The notes under the pieces were generated by a model. It saw nothing but the letters and a program-made list of their open reading frames with translations. It ran no database searches and was not told where the DNA came from. From positions 1 through 58,552 of IMG/VR virus record IMGVR_UViG_3300021962_000122: a DNA stretch of 58,552 bases; one strand, given 5' to 3'. Positions within the stretch are counted from its first letter, which is position 1; every line of letters begins with the position of its first letter. Shown here piece after piece: positions 35,721-42,301 of the stretch. The stretch comes from a virus. A program made the position numbers and the translations under genes.

Positions 35721-35753
35721 AATTCTAGCATGCCTGTCAAAGGTTTGACAGGC
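35721..35753 (-). promoter_or_regulatory. Extended -10 promoter with overlapping palindrome
   Basis: On the minus strand TGC-TAGAAT (35730-35722) is an extended -10. The upstream palindrome GCCTGTCAAA-N2-TTTGACAGGC (35732-35753, perfect 10-bp arms) covers the -35 area and may be an operator or stem. It lies in the 77-bp gap between the 321-aa gene and the VWA gene, so it would drive the VWA/MoxR/DUF3150 cassette. Confidence 0.5.
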
Positions 35754-35771
35754 TTAGGTTGCTAGGGGTTT

Positions 35772-36737
35772 TTACCAGTGCACATTACTGCGCGGGTAAT
35801 CTTTCTCCACAACAAATTGTGGAATAGTCTGCTTGACCGACTTCTTGTCCAAGTCCAGCGCCTTGAGGATGCGGGTCGACACCGCCTTGCGTAGGTCTTC
35901 TGCGGTGATGGGTTTGTCCAGCTTGTCGATGCTGTCGTTGTTGGGGTTGTTGCTGTGCCATGAATACGCAAGCGTGAAGTTTTCCTGCGCGTATGCACGC
36001 TTGGATGCCAACACATTCACCGCGTCTTGACACATCTCAAAGAAAGCATCAACCATGGATTGCGGCGGTGAGTCGTGGTGCGCTATTGCCTCGACTGCTT
36101 CACGATAGTGGTATATCTGCATACCGTTACCCCATGGACGACCCTTGCCTCTGCTCAGCTCTGCGCTTGCAGCAAACTCAGGCAGTCGCATCTGTGCAAG
36201 CATGATGAAGTTATCGAACCGCTTGAGTATCTCTGCGCGTGCCGTCTTGTCATCGTTGCCCGACACCATTTTGTGGTGCGGTGTGTGGACTGACTGCGCG
36301 GGGTCAAGGAACCCATCAACGAATATGAAGTCAGCGCTGAAGCTTTCGCCATCGTTGTGCAAGGATGACCTGTTGTAGATAGGTGCTATTACTCTTGTGC
36401 CATCAGCAAGCTCTATCGCATGACTTCTTGATATGCCAAGGACATGGTACATAAAGTCTTTGCTGGTAACTGAGTTGTCACCCATGTACAAGCGGCGTTC
36501 ATGTTTCTTGCCGTCGACTATCGTGGGTTCGTAGTACCTTGCCATCACTGTGTGATACAGAACGACATCGTAGTACTCAGGGTGCTTGACCAAGCGGTAG
36601 TGGTGGTAGGTCTTGTACAAGGGGCGTTCGTTCTCTGCCCACTTCTTACTGCGTACTGCGCCACGCTTGTTGAACACTGCTGTTGCTTCAGTGTAGTTGC
36701 GTACCCAAGCTAAGTGTCTTGTTGTGTTTCCAAACAT
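35772..36737 (-). CDS. Conserved phage protein of unknown function
   Basis: 321 residues from the ATG at 36737 (AGGAGTAAGCAAC upstream). Landmarks are FMYHVLGISRSHAIELADGT, ADFIFVDGF and YAQENFTLAYSWHSNNPN. No known domain is recognised. It is upstream of the MoxR/VWA promoter and may have its own role in early takeover. Confidence 0.65.
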   Translation of the reverse strand: MFGNTTRHLAWVRNYTEATAVFNKRGAVRSKKWAENERPLYKTYHHYRLVKHPEYYDVVLYHTVMARYYEPTIVDGKKHERRLYMGDNSVTSKDFMYHVLGISRSHAIELADGTRVIAPIYNRSSLHNDGESFSADFIFVDGFLDPAQSVHTPHHKMVSGNDDKTARAEILKRFDNFIMLAQMRLPEFAASAELSRGKGRPWGNGMQIYHYREAVEAIAHHDSPPQSMVDAFFEMCQDAVNVLASKRAYAQENFTLAYSWHSNNPNNDSIDKLDKPITAEDLRKAVSTRILKALDLDKKSVKQTIPQFVVEKDYPRSNVHW

Positions 36738-36742
36738 GTTGC

Positions 36743-37138
36743 TTACTCCTGTGTTGTGGTTTGTTTGATTGCGGGGAACTCGGTGTGGAGTGAGTGCGAT
36801 GTGTAGAGGTAGTCCCAAAGGTCATCGCACTCGCCCCCTTGATTGCATTCCTCTTGCCCGTCCTCACCTACCATAATGATGCGATACCCCGCATCGGGGT
36901 AAAGCTCTACAGCCCAATCAAGTATTGCGTGATGCGATTTCACATCTTCGAAGTCTGCGTACCACTTCACATCCTGTACTTCAAATGTGATGATTGGTTC
37001 TGCGTACTGCACTTCGCATTCCTCAATTGCTTGTGCCCAGTTCTTCTCGTTGCGGTGTTTGACTAGCTCGACGAATGCGTCTCGCTGGTCTGTTGTTCCA
37101 AAGCGTATGACATACGCTACATCTGACCTATACCCCAT
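36743..37138 (-). CDS. Conserved small phage protein (MGYRSDV type)
   Basis: 131 residues. MGYRSDVAYVIRFG is an N-terminus I recognise in many phage proteins of unknown function. The remainder is alternating beta/alpha, ending in an acidic Cys-containing part (QEECNQGGECDDLWDYLY). It overlaps the upstream gene. Confidence 0.65.
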   Translation of the reverse strand: MGYRSDVAYVIRFGTTDQRDAFVELVKHRNEKNWAQAIEECEVQYAEPIITFEVQDVKWYADFEDVKSHHAILDWAVELYPDAGYRIIMVGEDGQEECNQGGECDDLWDYLYTSHSLHTEFPAIKQTTTQE

Positions 37139-37772
37139 TTTCTATCTCCCCTTTGTTGTTGAATCTCCAACCGTTGATGTATATGAGTTCTTTAAAGTAT
37201 TCTTCACTTGTATAGCCCTCATACTCTTGCCTCAAAGCGTCATAGATTTCATCGGCGTACTCTCGTGCGTGACGAATCGCAAACTCTTCAAGCTCACACA
37301 CCAAGCGTTCGGTGTCGATTGCTTGGTCTAACTCATGCACCAGTGCACCTTGCAAGATGCCGTGCTCAAGTACATCGCCGTTGTCCTCACCCAAAGACGC
37401 AAAGCACTTGATGCCGTCGTAACTCATCGTCCCTGAGTGGTTGTAGTAGAACGACCTGCGTGACACGCCCATCGTTTTGTCTACCCACTGGTTACGAATA
37501 AGCTCGAGCAGTACTGTGTACCTTGCAAACTCAGGATGGTCTGGTGTAGCGAAGTGCTCAATGAACCAAGGCAGATGTACATACCCCGTCCACGAAGCAC
37601 CATCGCCTTGAGAAGAGAACCCGCTGAATTGAATCTCATCAATCATGAAACCCTTAGCGCTTCCATCTTCTTTGAAGCGTGCATACACACACTCGTACCA
37701 ATCATCAGGCGGCTCGCCATATAGTTGTATGGCGTTAGCTTTTGCTTGTGGTGATAAGTCTTCAAACTCCAT
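37128..37772 (-). CDS. Conserved phage protein of unknown function
   Basis: 214 residues. EIQFSGFSSQGDGASWTGYV is a recognisable phage phrase, followed by FASLGEDNGDVLEHGILQ. The ATG at 37772 has GGAGAAACTTG. Its role is unknown. Confidence 0.65.
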   Translation of the reverse strand: MEFEDLSPQAKANAIQLYGEPPDDWYECVYARFKEDGSAKGFMIDEIQFSGFSSQGDGASWTGYVHLPWFIEHFATPDHPEFARYTVLLELIRNQWVDKTMGVSRRSFYYNHSGTMSYDGIKCFASLGEDNGDVLEHGILQGALVHELDQAIDTERLVCELEEFAIRHAREYADEIYDALRQEYEGYTSEEYFKELIYINGWRFNNKGEIENGV

Positions 37773-38316
37773 CAAGTTTCTCCAAAAGTTTCTTCAATGT
37801 CTCCACCATCTTCTTCTCAAGCACCTCCTCCACAATTTCTTGTACCCTGTCTACATCAGGGTAGTCGTTGTCACTCAGGTACATCTCTATCTTGTCGTCA
37901 ATGTCATACGCATCAAACTTGTCATCGAAGTCGTAGTCAGTGATGGCATCATGTATCTGGTCGCTGATGTCTGTGTCACGAACCTCTCTGCGTACTTGCT
38001 CTGTGATGATGTCGTCAACTATTTCTCTAACGCCATCTATCGTCAGATGTTCCTCTGTGTCGTTGTGTTCATCTATTGATTCCTCTGTGATGTCTTTGAT
38101 TGCCTCTCTGAATGAATCGTCGATGTACTTCACGGCACTATGAGCTTCAAGCACGGCGCTGACTTTCTCGTTGACTTGCGTGTTGATGTGCTCATTGATT
38201 GCGTGGAGTAGTGTGTGGATAAGCGTCTGCTTGGGTTGTGGTTGAGGCGTTGCCTCGGGTGTGGTTTGTGTTGCTTGTTCCACGGCGTTTACTTCTGTGT
38301 TTGTGATTTGATTCAT
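37762..38316 (-). CDS. Very acidic coiled-coil protein
   Basis: 184 residues, rich in Asp/Glu and Ile (DISDQIHDAITDYDFDDKFD). Heptad-like helices near both ends. ATG 38316 with AAAGGAAAGCAATC. A DNA-mimic or scaffold-type early protein is possible. Its leader contains two hairpins (38342-38392). Confidence 0.6.
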   Translation of the reverse strand: MNQITNTEVNAVEQATQTTPEATPQPQPKQTLIHTLLHAINEHINTQVNEKVSAVLEAHSAVKYIDDSFREAIKDITEESIDEHNDTEEHLTIDGVREIVDDIITEQVRREVRDTDISDQIHDAITDYDFDDKFDAYDIDDKIEMYLSDNDYPDVDRVQEIVEEVLEKKMVETLKKLLEKLDGV

Positions 38317-38341
38317 GATTGCTTTCCTTTGGTTTACAAAT

Positions 38342-38360
38342 GTTGGTGAAGCGCACCAAC
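38342..38360 (-). promoter_or_regulatory. Hairpin in the leader of the acidic gene
   Basis: GTTGGTG-N5-CACCAAC, a perfect 7-bp stem 26 nt before the ATG at 38316; the palindromic element lies next to it. Confidence 0.5.
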
Positions 38361-38365
38361 GACGC

Positions 38366-38392
38366 AACTGGCAGACACCATGTCTGCGAGTT
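38366..38392. repeat. 27-bp palindromic element, copy 1
   Basis: AACTGGCAGACA-CCA-TGTCTGCGAGTT; one mismatch in the 12-bp arms. It lies 50-76 nt upstream of the acidic gene. On the plus strand it runs into TTTT. Confidence 0.85.
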
Positions 38393-38434
38393 TTTCTGTA
38401 ATTTCTACGATGAGTGTTCCCGATGTGCCTTGGC

Positions 38435-38554
38435 TTACAAGTAGCACATGACATGCACACGCCACACGAACAGGTCGAGGGCGAGCACGATGACTGCGGT
38501 GATATACGCAAGCACAAAGGCTATGCGTATGGGGGTGAATGTTTGTAGTGTCAT
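38435..38554 (-). CDS. 39-aa single-pass membrane protein
   Basis: MTLQTFTPIRIAFVLAYITA then VIVLALDLFVWRVH; one hydrophobic helix. SD GAGGAAC. Start overlaps the upstream stop (ATGA). It resembles the other small membrane peptide at 31.8 kb in size and position in the early block, but not in sequence. Confidence 0.6.
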   Translation of the reverse strand: MTLQTFTPIRIAFVLAYITAVIVLALDLFVWRVHVMCYL

Positions 38555-38745
38555 GAGTATGTGTTCCTCTTTGCTTGTTCTAGGTATAGCTGTGTCAGGC
38601 GTTGTTGAACTTCTGCCCACCCGTTCACTTTCTCCCAGTACAGCACTTGCAGTGCCATGCCGACAGACCAACGCACATCATCTTCATCCTCCATGTGTTT
38701 GACTGCTTCCTCAATTAACTCATCAATATCAATTTCAATCTTCAT
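38551..38745 (-). CDS. Small acidic hypothetical protein
   Basis: 64 residues (MKIEIDIDELIEEAVKHMED, DVRWSVGMALQVLYWEKV), helical. Overlaps both neighbours; function unknown. Confidence 0.65.
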   Translation of the reverse strand: MKIEIDIDELIEEAVKHMEDEDDVRWSVGMALQVLYWEKVNGWAEVQQRLTQLYLEQAKRNTYS

Positions 38746-38959
38746 TTACTTCTCCCTCAGTTGTTCTCATAAAGTCACGCAGTTCTGCAAAGTTGTAGAC
38801 GAAGCGTCCATGCTCATCACGGAACCGCCACTCGTCACACAGCGCACACCCTGCCTCGTATGTGCGGCATCGTTTGGCAAAGCACACACGCAGGAAAGCA
38901 AAGCCTGCCTCCGTTACATACTTTGTCTTCGCCCTTCGGCGTATCTGTCTGACTTTCAT
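38735..38959 (-). CDS. Small basic Cys-containing protein
   Basis: 74 residues, basic N-terminus (MKVRQIRRRAKTKYV) then CFAKRCRTYEAGCALCDEW, which could hold zinc (C-x4-C...C-x2-C). SD GAGGAGGTTTAA. Possible small nucleic-acid-binding protein. Confidence 0.6.
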   Translation of the reverse strand: MKVRQIRRRAKTKYVTEAGFAFLRVCFAKRCRTYEAGCALCDEWRFRDEHGRFVYNFAELRDFMRTTEGEVNED

Positions 38960-39133
38960 TTAAACCTCCTCATTCTTTTTAAACCAATACTCCCGCGCCC
39001 ACATCGTTTGGAGTAACGCAATGCCTGCGTAGACAGGTTCAATCAGGTTGTCCCTCTGCATCCTGTCCACCGCAAACTTGGTACGCCGCGCCATGTACTC
39101 ATGGAACGGCAACGCAAACAAGTCATCATTCAT
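38960..39133 (-). CDS. Small hypothetical protein
   Basis: 57 residues, MNDDLFALPFHEYMARRTKF then AGIALLQTMWAREYWF. ATG 39133 with GGGAGAGAAGA. The frame is open back to 39175, but that start lies inside a palindromic element. Confidence 0.6.
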   Translation of the reverse strand: MNDDLFALPFHEYMARRTKFAVDRMQRDNLIEPVYAGIALLQTMWAREYWFKKNEEV

Positions 39134-39159
39134 TCTTCTCTCCCAAAGTTGTTTATACA

Positions 39160-39186
39160 AACTCGCAGACACCATGTCTGCCAGTT
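39160..39186. repeat. 27-bp palindromic element, copy 2
   Basis: AACTCGCAGACA-CCA-TGTCTGCCAGTT. It covers the stop codon of the upstream zinc-ribbon gene and lies 27-53 nt before the start of the 57-aa gene. Confidence 0.85.
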
Positions 39187-39823
39187 ACTTACGCCGAACC
39201 AGTAGCTCGGGCACTTTCATGCGTTCTTTCTCCTCCTTCCTGATGCTCAACCACCTGTCACGCAAGGACTCGAGTCCGAACTCGGACACCAAGTCCCACC
39301 AGTTTCGTTTCTCATTTTTATATTTGTGTGGGTCTGCCTCGAAGTCGAGCATGATGCGCCCCCTCTCCCGCTTGAGTATGTCCTCGTACTTCTCGAGCAA
39401 CCCCTCATGTGCTTGGTTCCCTACCTCTTGTGCGTAGCGTCTCTGTGCCCGCACCTTGTGTATCTCGTAGCCCATCGGTGCGAGGGCGTCTTTCAGTTGT
39501 TTGCGCCACTGCTCTACCCACGCTTCGTATCGGGCGCGGCTTTGTACCAACAACGCCATGCGGTGGCGTTCCTCCAGTATGAGCTTTGCCTTGACCTCAC
39601 TGATGTCACCACTCACCACCATGTTGTGCAGTTGTCGTGGCGTTTGCTTGCGTGGGGGCTTGCGTTTGGGTTGGCAGTCTTTGCAGTTCTTTGAGATGAT
39701 GGTCATGAGCACCTCACCTTTCATGCCCCTTGCGTGCATTTGTGCACGGGATAAACGCTTTTTGAATTGGGCGAGAGGCTTGGTTGTCCCGCACTTTGCA
39801 CATTTTTTGTAATCGTTTAGCAT
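39185..39823 (-). CDS. Zinc-ribbon protein, possibly DNA-binding
   Basis: 212 residues from ATG 39823. The N-terminus has KKCAKCGTTKPLAQF and later NCKDCQPKR (two CxxC pairs, zinc ribbon). The rest is a long basic helical stretch (EERHRMALLVQSRARYEAW). It is the first gene to the left of the iteron-rich region, so it may act there; that is inference from position only. Confidence 0.65.
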   Translation of the reverse strand: MLNDYKKCAKCGTTKPLAQFKKRLSRAQMHARGMKGEVLMTIISKNCKDCQPKRKPPRKQTPRQLHNMVVSGDISEVKAKLILEERHRMALLVQSRARYEAWVEQWRKQLKDALAPMGYEIHKVRAQRRYAQEVGNQAHEGLLEKYEDILKRERGRIMLDFEADPHKYKNEKRNWWDLVSEFGLESLRDRWLSIRKEEKERMKVPELLVRRK

Positions 39824-39851
39824 GAGAAAGCCCTTATGTTTCAGTCGACAA

Positions 39852-40216
39852 TACCCACTTGTTGCTCGAGCATACCCACCATTTTTCGTGATGGGACAAA
39901 CTAGTGGGTGCGGTGTTTTACCAGTAAACATCGAGTATTTTAACCCTCCATCCCTCGATACCTATCTGATTTCTGAAGAACAGAAACTTTTTTTCTTTTC
40001 TTTTTTAATTTGTGTCCACTTGTACCCATATATATATATATTTATCTTTTTATCTCTTATATATATGTAGGTATTGTGGGCTGGACACTGGCTGAACGCC
40101 CATGAACGCTGGAAAAAAAGCGCACCCACTTGTGTGGCAAGGTGTGAAAAATGGTGGGTATGATACCCACTACTGTATAAAAACACAGTAGAAGGATTAG
40201 TTACTGTATGTGGGTA
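39852..40216. other. Candidate replication origin: iteron-like repeats with AT-rich tract
   Basis: No gene is seen between 39824 and 40236. The block holds eight GTGGGTA/TACCCAC-like cores in both orientations (39852, 39873, 39904, 40023, 40123, 40154, 40164, 40210); the copies at 39904, 40023 and 40123 differ by one base. Two abut as the perfect palindrome GTGGGTA-TGA-TACCCAC (40154-40170), and TACTGT...ACAGTA lies at 40171-40190. An AT-rich stretch with long TA runs spans 40028-40068. Iterons around an AT-rich stretch are the layout of many replication origins. An alternative is a regulatory hub for the leftward operon. Confidence 0.5.
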
Positions 40217-40236
40217 CAGTTTATTGTGGTTTTTTG

Positions 40237-40263
40237 AACTGGCAGACACGATGTCTGCCAGTT
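40237..40263. repeat. 27-bp palindromic element, copy 3 (perfect)
   Basis: AACTGGCAGACA-CGA-TGTCTGCCAGTT with perfect 12-bp arms, 10 bp after the stop of the 61-aa gene (40273). No T-run follows on the minus strand, so a terminator role alone does not explain it. Confidence 0.85.
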
Positions 40264-40272
40264 TGCCTGTTG

Positions 40273-40458
40273 TCAGAGGAGTTTGAGTTGTCTGCATGAC
40301 GCTTTGACTTCGTTCCATTCCTCTTTCCATCGTGCCTGTCGCAGGGCTTCGGCACGCCTTGGGTCTTTGCGCCTGAGTTCCTCGTCTGCTTTGATTTGGG
40401 CTTTGAGGGCGCTGAGCTTGGCTTGCACGCCCGAGGGGATTTGTTTTCTGATTTGCAT
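40273..40458 (-). CDS. Small helical protein
   Basis: 61 residues, MQIRKQIPSGVQAKLSALKA then a charged helix rich in R/E. SD AAAGGAAAGCC. Function unknown. Confidence 0.65.
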   Translation of the reverse strand: MQIRKQIPSGVQAKLSALKAQIKADEELRRKDPRRAEALRQARWKEEWNEVKASCRQLKLL

Positions 40459-40468
40459 GGCTTTCCTT

Positions 40469-40576
40469 TCAGACGAATAAGTACCAGATGGGTGAGAACA
40501 AACGCTTGCAAGCGATGGCTTGGCGGTACTCAGCTTGCATGATTTGGCGGATTTCTTTGAGTTGAGATTTGGTCAT
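40469..40576 (-). CDS. 35-aa peptide gene
   Basis: MTKSQLKEIRQIMQAEYRQA then CKRLFSPIWYLFV; amphipathic helix with a hydrophobic C-terminus. SD AAGGAATAAATC. Ten bases before the next gene. The coding call rests on spacing and SD. Confidence 0.5.
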   Translation of the reverse strand: MTKSQLKEIRQIMQAEYRQAIACKRLFSPIWYLFV

Positions 40577-40579
40577 GAT

Positions 40580-40756
40580 TTATTCCTTGGTTTGATTGGC
40601 TTTGCGGGCGAAGTACTCGGTGATGAATGAGGGTGCTTGGCACTCTTGGGCAAGGGCGCACATCGCCCAGTATTCATCGGGGTTGATGGTTTCTTTGGTC
40701 GTGTGTTCCATGCGGATGAGCACCGCAAAGATGAGGTCGAGTTGGTTTGGGTTCAT
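40580..40756 (-). CDS. 58-aa hypothetical protein
   Basis: MNPNQLDLIFAVLIRMEHTT, then INPDEYWAMCALAQECQAP; helical. SD AGGAAAGCATC at good distance. Three bases separate it from the 35-aa gene. Confidence 0.55.
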   Translation of the reverse strand: MNPNQLDLIFAVLIRMEHTTKETINPDEYWAMCALAQECQAPSFITEYFARKANQTKE

Positions 40757-40782
40757 GATGCTTTCCTAAAGTTGTTTGACAG

Positions 40783-40820
40783 AAAAAAGAATAGCGGTGG
40801 GACTCGACATCCACACCGCT
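40783..40820 (-). terminator. Intrinsic-terminator-like hairpin
   Basis: On the minus strand AGCGGTG pairs with CACCGCT (40820-40793) and is followed by ATTCTTTTTTC. It is placed after the first gene of the leftward operon. Confidence 0.6.
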
Positions 40821-40827
40821 TTGAAAA

Positions 40828-40854
40828 AACTGGCAGACAAGATGTCTGCGAGTT
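40828..40854 (-). terminator. 27-bp palindromic element, copy 4, with T-run
   Basis: On the minus strand AACTCGCAGACA-TCT-TGTCTGCCAGTT followed by TTTT. It overlaps the stop codon of the 131-aa gene (TAA at 40853-40855), so here it has the structure of an intrinsic terminator. Confidence 0.75.
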
Positions 40855-41248
40855 ACTGAACAGAAGCCAAGAAACGGCGCTTTTGTGCCGTAGTCAGCTT
40901 CTCGTATGACTCAACGAGTTTGGTAACAGCGTCCTTCTTCTTGCTTGTCTGTGGCTTCTTGCTGTCCTTTTGCACATCCACAAAGATATTGTTGAGAATG
41001 CGACTGACTCGTCTTTCCTCAGCTGTGCCATGCCCGAATGCCCAGCCACGCTGACCCTTGTAAGGCTTGCGTGTGGTGGTGGACAACTCAGACACATAGA
41101 ACACGACATAAGGGCGTGCTTCTGCTCGTGTGCCTACACCATTGGCAAGCAAGGTGTCGAGCAAAGTGGCAGACTCGATGTCTGCGAGTTTCAGGGTAGG
41201 AACGATTGCCCGATATGTGTTCGGGTTGATTGCTGTTGCGAGTTTCAT
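40853..41248 (-). CDS. First gene of the leftward early operon, unknown function
   Basis: 131 residues from ATG 41248 (MKLATAINPNTYRAIVPTLK) with SD GGAGAGCTATCT. A beta-rich middle (ARPYVVFYVSELSTT, GQRGWAFGHG) and a Lys-rich C-terminus (DSKKPQTSKKKDAVTKLVE). First gene behind the strongest promoter; probably expressed early and highly. Its own sequence contains a degenerate copy of the palindromic element. Confidence 0.7.
   Translation of the reverse strand: MKLATAINPNTYRAIVPTLKLADIESATLLDTLLANGVGTRAEARPYVVFYVSELSTTTRKPYKGQRGWAFGHGTAEERRVSRILNNIFVDVQKDSKKPQTSKKKDAVTKLVESYEKLTTAQKRRFLASVQ
41164..41190. repeat. 27-bp palindromic element, copy 5 (degenerate, intragenic)
   Basis: AAGTGGCAGACT-CGA-TGTCTGCGAGTT lies within the 131-aa gene and codes LADIESATLL. 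The arms have mismatches. Confidence 0.65.
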
Positions 41249-41260
41249 AGATAGCTCTCC

Positions 41261-41287
41261 AAAAGAAAAACCCCGCAACTGGCGGGG
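41261..41287 (-). terminator. Attenuator-like intrinsic terminator in the early leader
   Basis: On the minus strand CCCCGC-CAGTT-GCGGGG (41287-41271) is followed by TTTTTCTTTT (41270-41261). It lies between the promoter near 41.33 kb and the first start codon at 41248. Confidence 0.75.
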
Positions 41288-41323
41288 CGACAGACCGACT
41301 GAGTTCCCCCAATCGATAAATCT

Positions 41324-41332
41324 ATTATAGCA
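41324..41332 (-). promoter_or_regulatory. Extended -10 promoter of the leftward operon
   Basis: TGC-TATAAT on the minus strand is a consensus extended -10. There is no good -35 (GTATTG at 17 nt), as expected for such promoters. It matches the TGC-TAGAAT promoter before the VWA gene. Confidence 0.7.
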
Positions 41333-41638
41333 CAAACGAGTTTCACAATACCCTTGACATGAAAAATCGTAATACCTTAGACCCCACCATACCCCCACCA
41401 CCCCATATGTCAGCGAGGCAGGCGTTGTCCCGTGAACACTACTCCCCTCCGATTCCCAGCACCCCAGTAATACTTAACCCCTACACCCCCTAAATTTTTC
41501 TAAAAATTCCAAACAACCTGTGTCAAACGTTGGACAACCGTATCCGTAAAAAAACCCCCCGGCATCGCTGACGAGGGGTTGAACAGTTGGGTCACAACTG
41601 AGGAGAGAAGCAAGTGCTTGCGCAACTGCTGGAAATAA
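41333..41638. other. Divergent intergenic region
   Basis: About 300 bp without a gene between the two divergent operons. The part 41385-41490 is C-rich on the plus strand. An AT palindrome AATTTTT-CT-AAAAATT lies at 41493-41508, and a minus-strand terminator at 41548-41580. I found no clear plus-strand sigma70 promoter; one must lie here for the terminase operon. Confidence 0.6.
41548..41580 (-). terminator. Minus-strand intrinsic terminator facing the structural genes
   Basis: On the minus strand AACCCC, a 16-nt loop, GGGGTT, then a T-run (seven T in all). No minus-strand gene lies upstream of it, so it would stop antisense transcripts from the terminase region. Confidence 0.55.
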
Positions 41639-42301
41639 GTGTACACTGCAAACCAACGCGCAACAACCCTGTGTAAAAACACAGCTATCAAAATGTTGGA
41701 GCATTTGGTGCAGTTCTCCCCAGACGACGCCGGTCTGGACGATTTCGTAGGTATTAAAGCTGTTTCGTCAGCGGATTTACTGTCGGCGCAAATAGCCACG
41801 GCAGAGTTGTTGGATGAGCTGGGTGTCACGCCAGACAACCAGATCAGTTACGAAGCCCAGACACAGGCGGCTCGCGACGCGTTCAAAGTGGTGATTGCCG
41901 ACAAAGACTCGGACGAGCAAAAGACAAAGCTGCTCCAGTTAAAGACCCCCGCCGCTGTGCGCCACATCACGGGCATGCTGACAGCGTATGACTGGGAATT
42001 TGTACAGATGGCCAAAGAACTCCGTGGGTACACGGTGGCCAAGTTGTTTGAGGAAACTCAGTCCCCCAACGCCAACATCCGCTTGAAGGCTCTTGGTCTA
42101 CTTGGCAAAGTTACGGAAGTCGGGCTGTTCACCGACAAGGTTGAGATCAAGAAAACCGACCTGACCGACGAAGAGATCGACAAGAAGCTCAAAGACAAGC
42201 TTGCTGCCTTCATGGGCGTGCAAGACGTGGAGCCGATTGAAGACATAGAAATAAACGAACCGCCAGATGAAACTCAGCAACCTGACGCTCAGCCCGACTG
42301 A
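41639..42301 (+). CDS. Terminase small-subunit-like protein
   Basis: 220 residues. Helical; the C-terminal part (ALGLLGKVTEVGLFTDKVEI, LTDEEIDKKLKDKLAAF) is the pattern of phage small terminase-like proteins upstream of TerL. The GTG at 41639 follows GGAAATAA; the ATG at 41693 lacks an SD, so the start is uncertain by 18 codons. It overlaps TerL by 35 bp. Confidence 0.7.
   Translation: MYTANQRATTLCKNTAIKMLEHLVQFSPDDAGLDDFVGIKAVSSADLLSAQIATAELLDELGVTPDNQISYEAQTQAARDAFKVVIADKDSDEQKTKLLQLKTPAAVRHITGMLTAYDWEFVQMAKELRGYTVAKLFEETQSPNANIRLKALGLLGKVTEVGLFTDKVEIKKTDLTDEEIDKKLKDKLAAFMGVQDVEPIEDIEINEPPDETQQPDAQPD

Noticed and set aside
37762-38517. Longer N-terminus for the acidic gene
   Set aside because: The extension passes through two hairpins and a palindromic element; ATG at 38316 has a good SD.
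39822-40070. 82-codon plus-strand frame in the iteron region
   Set aside because: Its composition follows the AT tract, there is no SD, and it overlaps the start of the minus-strand zinc-ribbon gene.
40469-40576. Treating the 35-aa frame as noise
   Set aside because: I kept it as a feature at 0.5 because it has an SD, tight spacing and similar neighbours, but it remains unproven.
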